Shown piece by piece: positions 28,734 through 36,143 of a stretch of DNA of 64,000 bases. The translations under genes and the position numbers were made by a program. Numbering within the stretch: the first letter of the stretch is position 1; every line of letters begins with the position of its first letter. The DNA lies in contig NZ_JAGSYD010000001.1 of NCBI RefSeq assembly GCF_025685575.1, positions 685,852-749,851 on the forward strand, given 5' to 3'. The DNA comes from Granulicella cerasi. Its GTDB lineage: Bacteria; Acidobacteriota; Terriglobia; Terriglobales; Acidobacteriaceae. Below the pieces are notes generated by a model, which saw only the letters and a program-made list of their open reading frames with translations, was not told the origin of the DNA and made no database searches.

Positions 28734-29632
28734 TGCAGGCGCCTTTGCTGGAAGCGCTGAAGCTTTCGCACGCGTACCCGTTGCCGGGGTCTTGGCTGCA
28801 GAAGCGTGGCGTGCATGAGGTCTTGCGCGATGTTTCGCTGCGCGTGCAGAAGGGCCGCACGCTCGGCATTGTGGGCGAGTCTGGCTCGGGCAAATCGACA
28901 TTGTGCCGCATGTTGTTGAAGCTGGAGCAGCCGACCTCAGGCGTCGTTCGTTTCGCGGGCGATGATATGCGTACGTTTACGGCGCAGCAGCGTAAGGCTT
29001 TTCATCGGGATGTGCAGGCGGTCTTTCAGGACCCGCTCTCGTCGCTGAATCCGCGTATGCGCGCGGCGTCGATTCTCGCGGAGCCGTTCGATGCGTCAGG
29101 CATCAGGCTTGCAGGTGATGCTGGTCGCGAGCGGTTGGCGGAGTTGATGAAGCTGGTGGGGTTGGATACTGCGTTGTTGTCGCGTTATCCGCGGCAGCTT
29201 TCGGGTGGTCAGCGTCAGCGGCTTGCGATCGCGCGAGCCTTGGCGACAGAGCCGCAGTTGATCGTTGCCGATGAGCCTGTGACGGCGCTGGATGTTTCGG
29301 TGCAGGCGCAGATTATGAACTTGCTGCGCGATCTGCAGGACGCGCGCGGCGTGTCGTATGTCTTCGTCTCGCACAATCTGTCGATGGTGCGGTTCCTTTG
29401 CCACGATATCGTCGTGCTGCAGTCGGGGCGCGTGGTGGAGCGAGGCGCGGTGGAGCAGGTATTTGAAGATCCGCAGCATGAGTACACGCAGTTGTTGCTG
29501 CGCGCAACGCCGGTACCTGATCCCGATGCGGTGTGGGGGCACGTGGAGCGACCAAGGCCGCTACCTGTTGTGTGCGAAGAGGTCGAGGTAGCGCCGGGGC
29601 ACTTCGTGCTGCGTGAAGGGAGTCGCGCATGA
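28724..29632 (+). CDS. dppF: Oligopeptide-type ABC transporter ATP-binding protein (DppF-like)
   Basis: This 302-residue protein has an ATG start with GAGGAGG six bases upstream, inside the end of the DppD-like gene. Walker A is GESGSGKST, the Q-loop is AVFQDPLSSLNP, the signature is LSGGQRQRL, Walker B is LIVADEPVTALD and the H-loop is VSHNL. The C-terminal extension (HEYTQLLLRATPVPDPD) is typical of the family but shorter than in DppF of enterics. Its stop overlaps the start of the binding-protein gene (ATGA). Confidence 0.94.
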   Translation: MEVMQAPLLEALKLSHAYPLPGSWLQKRGVHEVLRDVSLRVQKGRTLGIVGESGSGKSTLCRMLLKLEQPTSGVVRFAGDDMRTFTAQQRKAFHRDVQAVFQDPLSSLNPRMRAASILAEPFDASGIRLAGDAGRERLAELMKLVGLDTALLSRYPRQLSGGQRQRLAIARALATEPQLIVADEPVTALDVSVQAQIMNLLRDLQDARGVSYVFVSHNLSMVRFLCHDIVVLQSGRVVERGAVEQVFEDPQHEYTQLLLRATPVPDPDAVWGHVERPRPLPVVCEEVEVAPGHFVLREGSRA

Positions 29633-31125
29633 AGATGCTTCGTTCCCTGCTGGTCGCCGTGAGTGTCATCACGAGTGCGTTGTGCTCTGCGCAGTCGTTG
29701 ACGATTGGCCTGCAGGCTACCGTGAATACGCTTGATCCGCACATGTCCGGCTCAGTGAGTACAGACCTGAGCGTGGCGAGCCACATCTATGATTCGCTGG
29801 TGACGCGCGATGCGGACCTGAAGTTGCAACCGCAGATCGCCCTGTCGTGGCGCAATCTGGATGACGACACGTGGGAGTTCAAGCTGCGGCCGGGCGTGCG
29901 CTTTGCCGATGGTGAAGCGCTGGATAGCAGTGCGGTGCGATGGAATTTTCTGCGGGTGTTGGATGCGAAGACGAACTCGCGCATCAAGCCGTGGTTTCGA
30001 GCGATCGATCACGTGGACGTGATCTCGCCTACGGTGCTGCAGGTGCACACGAAGGTGCCGTTTCCGAGTCTGCTGGCGCAGTTGACGATGTTGTATCTGC
30101 TGCCGCCGAAGTGGGCTGCGGCGCATCATCCGGCAACAAAAGCGTTGGGCAGTGGGCCGTATGAGCTGAAGCAGTATGTGCCCGGAGATCGCATTGTGTT
30201 GAGTGCGCGCAAGGGATATTGGGGTGCGCAGCCGAAGTTCCAGACGGTGACCTTTCGCATTCTTACGGAGCCGGCGACGCGCACGTTTGCGCTGCTGGGG
30301 CATGAGGTCGATTTTGTGCGCTCGATACCGTTGGAGGATTTGAAGCGCGTGGATGCGGACCGCTCTTTGGCAACGGGCAAGCTGAGTGCGAGTCGCGCGA
30401 CGATCATCAAGTTCAATACGCTGAAGCCGCCGTTCTACAACAACGTGAAGCTACGGCAGGCATTGAATTATGCGGTGGACAAGCAGACGATTCACGATAC
30501 GTTGTTGGGCGGTACGGGCGACGTGCTCAACTGCCAGGTGTTGACGCCTTCTTACTTCGGATATAACCCGGCGCTGAAGCCGACTCCATATGATCCTGCG
30601 CGTGCGCGGCAGTTGTTGAAGGAGTCAGGCTTTCCGAAGAACGGTGTGATCGATCTCGATGTTCCGGCGGGCTCGTACTTCGAGGACGATGAGATCGCGC
30701 AGGCGATCGCCGGGCAGATCGAAGAGGTGCTGGGCATCGGCGTGCGAATGCACGAGATGGATTTCAGCCTGTACATGACGAAATATCTGAAGGCCAACGA
30801 TATGGCCTCGATGGCTTACATTGCGCAGGCGTGGCCATCGCTGGATGCTGCGGGCATTCTCACGTTGTTTGCGCCGAACAGCCCTTATGCGTACTGGAAG
30901 GACGCGCCCTTCGCGGCTGCGCTGGAAGAGGGCAATCGCACGCTGGATCCTGAGAAGCGCAAGGCCGCTTACGCGCGCGCGACGCAGCGGATGTGCGATC
31001 AGGCGCCTGCATTGTTTCTCTTTGCTGAACCGCTGACGTACGGCATCAACCGTCGTGTGCGTTGGCATGCGCGGCCCGATGACTGGACGCGTGCCTCAGA
31101 TTTCACTCTTTCGGAGGCGCGTTGA
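29629..31125 (+). CDS. ABC transporter substrate-binding protein, family 5
   Basis: This 498-residue protein has a signal peptide (SLLVAVSVITSALCSAQ). The Cys does not sit in a good lipobox, so it may be a soluble periplasmic protein. The family-5 pattern is clear: LTIGLQATVNTLDPHMSG, HIYDSLVTRDADLKLQPQIA, WEFKLRPGVRFADGEAL, ALGSGPYELKQYVPGDR, and LRQALNYAVDKQTIHDTLLG. It delivers the substrate to the two permeases. It overlaps the upstream ATPase gene by four bases and shares one base with the flavoprotein gene downstream. As far as I recall, family-5 binding proteins also occur with CMD-domain proteins of the Avi_7169/7170 type elsewhere; a profile search would settle this. Confidence 0.92.
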   Translation: MKMLRSLLVAVSVITSALCSAQSLTIGLQATVNTLDPHMSGSVSTDLSVASHIYDSLVTRDADLKLQPQIALSWRNLDDDTWEFKLRPGVRFADGEALDSSAVRWNFLRVLDAKTNSRIKPWFRAIDHVDVISPTVLQVHTKVPFPSLLAQLTMLYLLPPKWAAAHHPATKALGSGPYELKQYVPGDRIVLSARKGYWGAQPKFQTVTFRILTEPATRTFALLGHEVDFVRSIPLEDLKRVDADRSLATGKLSASRATIIKFNTLKPPFYNNVKLRQALNYAVDKQTIHDTLLGGTGDVLNCQVLTPSYFGYNPALKPTPYDPARARQLLKESGFPKNGVIDLDVPAGSYFEDDEIAQAIAGQIEEVLGIGVRMHEMDFSLYMTKYLKANDMASMAYIAQAWPSLDAAGILTLFAPNSPYAYWKDAPFAAALEEGNRTLDPEKRKAAYARATQRMCDQAPALFLFAEPLTYGINRRVRWHARPDDWTRASDFTLSEAR

Positions 31126-32561
31126 TGACGTCCGTTGAAAATGGTTTGCTCTTGCTGGAAGAACGCTTGCGCAGTGATCTGCGAGCGTTGAATTATCCGC
31201 CGGAGAATTGGACGCCGGAGCGAGAGACTGCGCATGGTGCGGCGATCAGTGATGTCGTCATCATTGGCGGAGGCATGTGTGGTTTAGCGGCAGCGTTCGC
31301 GCTGAAGCGTAAAGGTATCCATCGGCTGCGGATCTTCGATAGCTCGCCCGCCGGCAAGGAAGGGCCCTGGGTAACGTTTGCGCGGATGCGTACATTGCGT
31401 TCGCCGAAGAACCTGACTGGCCCCGCGGGCGATCTGCCAGCGCTGACGTTCCGTGCTTGGTACGAAGCGAAGTTCGGCGATGCGGCGTGGGAGGCGTTAG
31501 ATAAGATTCCGCGCGAGACGTGGATGGAGTATCTCTGCTGGTATCGCGAGGTGCTGCAGCTGCCCGTGGAGAACGAGTGCACGGTCGAGCGTGTCGAGCC
31601 CAGTGAAGATGGTGTGCTGCGCGTCCGTGTGCGGCGTGGCGAGGCGACGTTCGATGTGTTTGCGCGCAAGGTCGTGATGGCCACAGGACGCTCCGGGCAA
31701 GGGGCACCTGTGATTCCTGCATGGGGTGAAAGCCTGCCGCGCGCCGTGTGGACGCACTCGAGCGACATGGTGGACTTCGACGGTTTGAAGGGCAAGCGCG
31801 TGGTCGTGATCGGCGCGGGTGCTTCGGCGATGGACAATGCGGCCGAGGCATTGGAGCACGGTGCGGCGGAGGTGCGCCTGCTGGTGCGGCGCAGCGCGCT
31901 GCCTGCGATCAACAAGCTGATGGGCATTGGCAGCTTTGGCTTTACGCACGGATTTCCGGCGCTGCCAGATGAGTGGCGCTGGCGCATCATGCACTACAGC
32001 CAGCGCACGCAGACGCCTCCGCCGCGCGCTTCGGTGATGCGTGTGAGTCAGCATGGGAATGCTTCGCTGCACCTCGGCACGTCGGTGATGGGCGTGCGAT
32101 TGATTGAGGATGGCGCGATCGGCTTGCTGACGAACAAGGGCGACGAGATTGTGACGGACCATGTGATCTTCGGCACAGGCTTCAGCGTTCGTATGCGCGA
32201 AGACGATGGCGTGTTGGCTGGTGCGGAGAACGTGCTGCTGTGGCGCGATCGTTATACGCCGCCTGCGGGATTGGAGGATGAAGAGTTGAGCATTTCGCCC
32301 TACATCAACTCTTCGTTTCAGTTCGCCGAGCGCGAGGCGGGAGCGACGCCGTGGGTGAAACAGGTGCACTGCTTCAATCATGCAGCGACGTTGAGTCTTG
32401 GCAAGGTGAGCGGCGATATTCCGCGTGTGAGCGAAGGCGCTGCGTGGTTGGCGGCGGGAGTCGCGGAAGGTTTTTATGTCGAAGACATTGAGCAGCACTG
32501 GAAGGCGTTGCAGGAGTACAGCACGCCAGAGTTGCTGGGAGACGAGTGGAGGAGTGAATGA
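31125..32561 (+). CDS. FAD/NAD(P)-dependent monooxygenase-like flavoprotein
   Basis: This 478-residue protein has its ATG in the TGATG junction with the binding-protein gene; GGAGG lies eight bases upstream. An FAD-binding Rossmann motif (VVIIGGGMCGLAAAFALKRK, ~45-65) and a second NAD(P)-type Rossmann motif (GKRVVVIGAGASAMDNAAEA) give the layout of class B flavin monooxygenases (FMO/BVMO-like). An ATG-like IFGTGF motif lies near the C-terminus. I do not see a full BVMO fingerprint, so N-hydroxylation or another oxidation is as possible as Baeyer-Villiger chemistry. It is cytoplasmic, with no signal peptide. Its place behind the transporter suggests it oxidises the imported compound. Confidence 0.85.
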   Translation: MTSVENGLLLLEERLRSDLRALNYPPENWTPERETAHGAAISDVVIIGGGMCGLAAAFALKRKGIHRLRIFDSSPAGKEGPWVTFARMRTLRSPKNLTGPAGDLPALTFRAWYEAKFGDAAWEALDKIPRETWMEYLCWYREVLQLPVENECTVERVEPSEDGVLRVRVRRGEATFDVFARKVVMATGRSGQGAPVIPAWGESLPRAVWTHSSDMVDFDGLKGKRVVVIGAGASAMDNAAEALEHGAAEVRLLVRRSALPAINKLMGIGSFGFTHGFPALPDEWRWRIMHYSQRTQTPPPRASVMRVSQHGNASLHLGTSVMGVRLIEDGAIGLLTNKGDEIVTDHVIFGTGFSVRMREDDGVLAGAENVLLWRDRYTPPAGLEDEELSISPYINSSFQFAEREAGATPWVKQVHCFNHAATLSLGKVSGDIPRVSEGAAWLAAGVAEGFYVEDIEQHWKALQEYSTPELLGDEWRSE

Positions 32562-33025
32562 CAGAGGTTGAGGCGAGAGTTCATCCTGCGTTGCGCGGGC
32601 TTGACGAGGGTGTGGATGCAGAGGCACTGATCGCGCTGCGGCCGAAGACGTACGCGGCCTTCGATGCGGTGGATGATGCGTACCTTCGTCCTGAGGTGGG
32701 TGATGGGTTGTCGCTTGCTGCGCGTGCGTTCGTTGCGTGGACCGCTGCTTCGCTCGTGCCGCATAAGCGGTTGGCTGAGGAGTGCAAGCAGGAGCTTGAT
32801 GCGGTGTACAGCGGCGAGGAACCTGCGCTGTGGGGCGTGATGGCGAAGCACGTTGCGTTGATGGTGAAGAGTCCGGCCACGGCACAGAAGGCGGATGTCG
32901 ATGCGCTGTTGGCGGCGGGGCTCACGCTGAAGCAGCTTGTAGAACTGGCGCAGATTGTGGCGTATGTGACGTATCAGGCACGTGTGCTGCACGGGATGCG
33001 GATGTGGCAGAAGGAGGCGCGCTAA
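32558..33025 (+). CDS. CMD/AhpD-fold protein lacking the CxxC motif (Avi_7170-like)
   Basis: This 155-residue protein overlaps the flavoprotein stop (ATGA). It is all-helical in appearance, with the carboxymuconolactone-decarboxylase fold pattern (LSLAARAFVAWTAASLVPHK, TLKQLVELAQIVAYVTYQAR). The redox CxxC of AhpD is absent; the only Cys is in EECKQEL. From memory it fits the 'CMD domain protein, Avi_7170 family', whose members neighbour an Avi_7169-type alkylhydroperoxidase-domain protein, exactly as here. The reaction is unknown; a lyase/isomerase role or partnering with the next protein is possible. Confidence 0.75.
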   Translation: MTEVEARVHPALRGLDEGVDAEALIALRPKTYAAFDAVDDAYLRPEVGDGLSLAARAFVAWTAASLVPHKRLAEECKQELDAVYSGEEPALWGVMAKHVALMVKSPATAQKADVDALLAAGLTLKQLVELAQIVAYVTYQARVLHGMRMWQKEAR

Positions 33026-33600
33026 TGGCGAATATCCCTTTCACGCTTGAGGTCTTGAAGTGGCGTCCGTGGGCGCCTGCGGTGAAGTTGGAAGAAGCAA
33101 ACGAAGCGCAGATGAGAGCGTTGACCGCTGCGGGTGCGGTGACGCGCGACTCGCCGTACTTCCGCACCTTGGCGCATGCGCCGGAAGCGTTGTCCGCACG
33201 CATGGCGTTGTACAACGACATCGTCTACAGTCGCGACGGTCTGTCGCGGGCTGAGCGTGAGTTCTCCATGTTTGCGGTGTCGCGCGTGAACGGATGCGTT
33301 TACTGCGCGTCGATTCATGGCCGTCGCTTCATCGAACTGGGTGGCGCGGAGGACGTGATCCACGCCCTGCTGGCTTCGGATGACACGAGCGCACTCGATG
33401 CCCGGTTGGCTGCGATCTTTGAGTACGCGCGCAAGATCACGGTGCAACCGGAGAGCGTGGGGCCAAGTGACCACGAGGTTTTGCAGCGTGCCGGGTTGAG
33501 CGAGGCCGAGTGTCTCGATCTGCTGCACGCGACGTCGATGTTTTCGTGGGCCAACACGTTGATGATGACCCTGGGTGATTACGCAGTAGCTACAGTCTAA
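33025..33600 (+). CDS. AhpD-like alkylhydroperoxidase-domain protein (Avi_7169-like)
   Basis: This 191-residue protein starts in a TAATG overlap, with AAGGAGG seven bases upstream. It carries an intact AhpD active site: E77/E79 (RAEREF), C91 and C94 (NGCVYCASIHGRR) and H98. AhpD-type proteins use the Cys pair to reduce peroxides with a thiol partner. Here it more likely protects against, or takes part in, the flavin monooxygenase chemistry encoded upstream. The pairing with the CxxC-less CMD protein is the notable point; the two may form a heteromer. Confidence 0.82.
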   Translation: MANIPFTLEVLKWRPWAPAVKLEEANEAQMRALTAAGAVTRDSPYFRTLAHAPEALSARMALYNDIVYSRDGLSRAEREFSMFAVSRVNGCVYCASIHGRRFIELGGAEDVIHALLASDDTSALDARLAAIFEYARKITVQPESVGPSDHEVLQRAGLSEAECLDLLHATSMFSWANTLMMTLGDYAVATV

Positions 33601-33611
33601 GGAGCGAGACG

Positions 33612-34571
33612 ATGAAGATGAATCGTAGAGAGGCCGTGCTTGGAATGTTGGCCGCAGGAGCTGCTGTGAGCGGTGTGGCGCAAACTGCACCGACTCCGAA
33701 TTCGAAGCCTGTGCATAAGGAAGGTGGGGACTTGAAGGTAGAGATCAATGGTGCGACGATCAACTACTCGATGGCGGGTGAGCACAACGAGCATCCGATG
33801 ATTGTGCTGCATGGTGGCCGCGGATTCGGCACGTATCCGGGCGTGTATCACACCTATCTTCCGCTGGCGGAGAAGTATCGCCTGATCGGCTTTGATATGC
33901 GTGGGCATGGTTACTCGAGCCTCACGCCGCCGTATACCTTCGACCAGATCTGCGATGACATCGAGCAGATTCGCATCAAGCTGGGTGGCGGTAAGAAGAT
34001 GGTGCTGCTTGGCGGATCGTTCGGCGGCATGATCGCGTTGAGCTATGCGATCAAGTATCCGGATTCGCTTTCGCATCTGTGCCTGCGCGGCACGACGCCC
34101 AGCTGGCGGAACGAGATCGGAGCGTACGAGAGCTTCCGCAAGAAGGCCGCAGAGAAGGCCCCGATGGCGACCGAAGAGATGTTGCGCAAGATATTTACGC
34201 CGACGATCATCGATGACAACGAGTTCCGCTTGATTATGTACTCGCTGTATCCGATGTATGCGCCAGACGATAAGCCGATCGATCACAATGCCATTCTGGA
34301 GACGGCGCGCAGGGGCATCTATCACGCGAAGGTACACAACGATCTGTATGCGGACCATAGCTATGATGTGATCGGCAAGATGGGCGCGATCAAGGTGCCG
34401 ACGCTGGTGATGTGTGGTGAGGCAGATTGGATTTGCACGCCTGACCAGTCGCAGATGATTGCGGCGGAGATCAAGGGGTCGAAGCTGGTGATCGTGCCAA
34501 AATCGAACCACGGTGTGCCGGATGACATCGCGCTGAAAGAAGTTTCGACGTTCCTGAACGAAACAGCATAA
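33612..34571 (+). CDS. Exported alpha/beta hydrolase
   Basis: This 319-residue protein has its ATG after AAGGAG with seven-base spacing. The N-terminus MKMNRREAVLGMLAAGAA has a twin-arginine pair before a hydrophobic core and an SGVAQ-type cleavage site, so Tat export is plausible. The catalytic domain has HGGRGFGTYPG (oxyanion loop), GFDMRGHGYSS, nucleophile elbow LLGGSFGGM, acid D in CGEADWICTPD and His in KSNHGVPDD, close to proline-iminopeptidase-like S33 hydrolases. It lies 11 bases after the AhpD-like gene. A periplasmic ester- or amide-cleaving step before import fits its location; the substrate is unknown. Confidence 0.85.
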   Translation: MKMNRREAVLGMLAAGAAVSGVAQTAPTPNSKPVHKEGGDLKVEINGATINYSMAGEHNEHPMIVLHGGRGFGTYPGVYHTYLPLAEKYRLIGFDMRGHGYSSLTPPYTFDQICDDIEQIRIKLGGGKKMVLLGGSFGGMIALSYAIKYPDSLSHLCLRGTTPSWRNEIGAYESFRKKAAEKAPMATEEMLRKIFTPTIIDDNEFRLIMYSLYPMYAPDDKPIDHNAILETARRGIYHAKVHNDLYADHSYDVIGKMGAIKVPTLVMCGEADWICTPDQSQMIAAEIKGSKLVIVPKSNHGVPDDIALKEVSTFLNETA

Positions 34572-34576
34572 AAATA

Positions 34577-34620
34577 ACTACAGGTGGGGCGCTGTGACGG
34601 TCGAGTCACAGCGCTGTAGT
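34577..34620 (+). other. Long hairpin before the GntR gene
   Basis: An inner 9-bp stem (CGCTGTGAC/GTCACAGCG, loop GGTCGA) is extended by an outer 7-bp stem (ACTACAG/CTGTAGT) with a six-base bulge. It ends two bases before the GGAGAAGG ribosome site of the regulator. There is no T-run, so it is not a normal terminator. It could be an mRNA structure limiting translation, or its CTGTGAC/GTCACAG core could be an operator. Confidence 0.6.
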
Positions 34621-34631
34621 GGAGAAGGTTC

Positions 34632-35258
34632 ATGGGTGAGATGGTGGTGCCTTCGACATTGCGCGTGCCGGAGCTCGTGCGATGCCTGGAAGATGAAATT
34701 AGCTTTGGACAGCTGCCGGTGGGCACGTGGTTGAAGCAGGCTGATTTGGAGCGGCGCTTCGGCTGCAGCCGCATTCTCTTGCGTGAGGCTTTGAGCCGAC
34801 TGGAGGAGAAGGGCCTTGTGACGCTCGAGGCCAATCGCGGGTATCGTGTGCGCGAGTTGGATGAGCAGCGCCTGCACCAGATTCTGCAGGTGCGCGGAGT
34901 GCTTGAAGGCGAAGCCGTGCTGCAACTCTGTGGTCACGTCGAAGATCTCGACTTTGCGAACTTGCGTTCGCTTGCGGAGAAGTTCGAATACGCCGTGAAG
35001 AACGGAACGGTGATCGAGCAGGAGCAGACGAACCGAAACTTTCATGCAGCTTTGCTGGCGCCGTGCCCGAATGGTGAGCTGGTTGCGATGATCTTCGAGC
35101 TGCGCAACCGCGCGCCTGTGTCACAGAACCGGCGGAAAAACACGTATGCTCGCCTGGTGCGCGCCGCCGAAGAGCACTACAAGCTGCTCACGTTGATCGA
35201 AGAGCAGAAGGCGCAGGAAGCGCAAACGTTGGTGATCGAGCATGTGGTCGGAGTCTAG
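34632..35258 (+). CDS. GntR-family (FadR/FCD) transcriptional regulator
   Basis: This 208-residue protein has an N-terminal winged helix (about 10-78: LKQADLERRFGCSRILLREA, EEKGLVTLEANRGYRVREL). The FCD effector domain follows (VRGVLEGEAVLQLCGHVED, RNFHAALLAPCPNGELVAMI, AAEEHYKLLTLIEE). It closes the transporter/oxidation gene set and is probably its regulator, responding to the substrate or an intermediate, often an organic acid in this subfamily. The FCD region is slightly short. The hairpin/palindrome just upstream may be involved in its control. Confidence 0.9.
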   Translation: MGEMVVPSTLRVPELVRCLEDEISFGQLPVGTWLKQADLERRFGCSRILLREALSRLEEKGLVTLEANRGYRVRELDEQRLHQILQVRGVLEGEAVLQLCGHVEDLDFANLRSLAEKFEYAVKNGTVIEQEQTNRNFHAALLAPCPNGELVAMIFELRNRAPVSQNRRKNTYARLVRAAEEHYKLLTLIEEQKAQEAQTLVIEHVVGV

Positions 35259-35364
35259 GTATGCAGCCTGGATTCGATGCACAGGATTCAGTCAATCAAA
35301 GAAAGTGACCGGTATCTGACCGCTGCATTGCTATGTAGTGCTCCGATGCCTCATGCTAGTCGTA

Positions 35365-35763
35365 ATGGATTTTGCAGCAATTGTTCTTGAACTCGACAGA
35401 GAAATCAGCAAGCTTCAGGCGATCCGTGAGGTTGTCAGCGGACTTGCCAGCAGAAAGAAATTTGCTGTTGCGACACGGCCGGAGCGCAAGCGCGCCCCTG
35501 AGGCGAAGCGCGTTGAGCCGACGTTGCTCGACTCTTCGGAGCCGAAGACCGTAGTGGTGCCGGCGAAGATGAAGCGTGTGTATCAACCGAGACCCAAGAA
35601 GCTCGCCGAGCCGAATGCGCTGGCGGCACCTCGATCGGCGATGCCCGTCTTCGTGCCGAAAGCTCAGCTTTCGGTGGAGAAGACTGCGGTGGAACTCCCG
35701 GCGATGAATGCGGAAGCGTTTGAGCACGCGCTTCGTCGTCATCTGCTGGGTGCTGCTGTCTAG
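35365..35763 (+). CDS. Small basic protein of unknown function
   Basis: This protein has 132 residues from the ATG (MDFAAIVLELDREISKLQAI); nine further in-frame codons upstream are possible. The N-terminal ~30 residues form a short amphipathic helix/coiled coil. A Lys/Arg/Pro-rich linker (KMKRVYQPRPKKLAEPNA) follows, and a short C-terminal helix (NAEAFEHALRRHLLGAAV). No family is recognised. Codon use resembles that of the neighbours and a strong terminator follows, so expression is plausible. Confidence 0.55.
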   Translation: MDFAAIVLELDREISKLQAIREVVSGLASRKKFAVATRPERKRAPEAKRVEPTLLDSSEPKTVVVPAKMKRVYQPRPKKLAEPNALAAPRSAMPVFVPKAQLSVEKTAVELPAMNAEAFEHALRRHLLGAAV

Positions 35764-36143
35764 CAGAGCGCTGCACCATGCCTCGTCGCAGGCGTATCGA
35801 TCACCATCCCCCACCGTTTCCAAAGACCCTCGTTCTCCCCTCAAGGGTGGAACGAGGGTTTTGATGTATTGGGTCTACGTGGTTGTCGGAACTTACCGGC
35901 TTGTTTAAGTCGGACGATCTTTCGCGGTTCAGTTTCTTATTTAACGTGTGTGTCCAAGCTGCGATTTTGGGTCGCATATCGATGTAAGAAGGCCGTGAAT
36001 ACAGCTATTTTCAAGACTTGAGGAATTTCTCTCCAGAAGCACACTGGTTTGAATTACAACTGAGGCACACGTAAGTAAAAACCCTGCTGTCCTGGTCTTC
36101 CAGCGATCAATTCCTGATCCATGGAAGTTCTGCGAGGAGTCCC
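35764..36143. other. Intergenic region before the sedolisin gene
   Basis: About 380 bases carry the terminator of the upstream small gene at 35826-35862, followed by an AT-richer stretch that should contain the promoter of the protease gene. I see no gene or RNA in it and cannot assign a promoter. Confidence 0.5.
35826..35862 (+). terminator. Intrinsic terminator
   Basis: A 10-bp stem ACCCTCGTTC/GAACGAGGGT, with a 14-base loop that contains a further small CCC/GGG stem, is followed by TTTT. It ends the small upstream gene. Confidence 0.85.
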
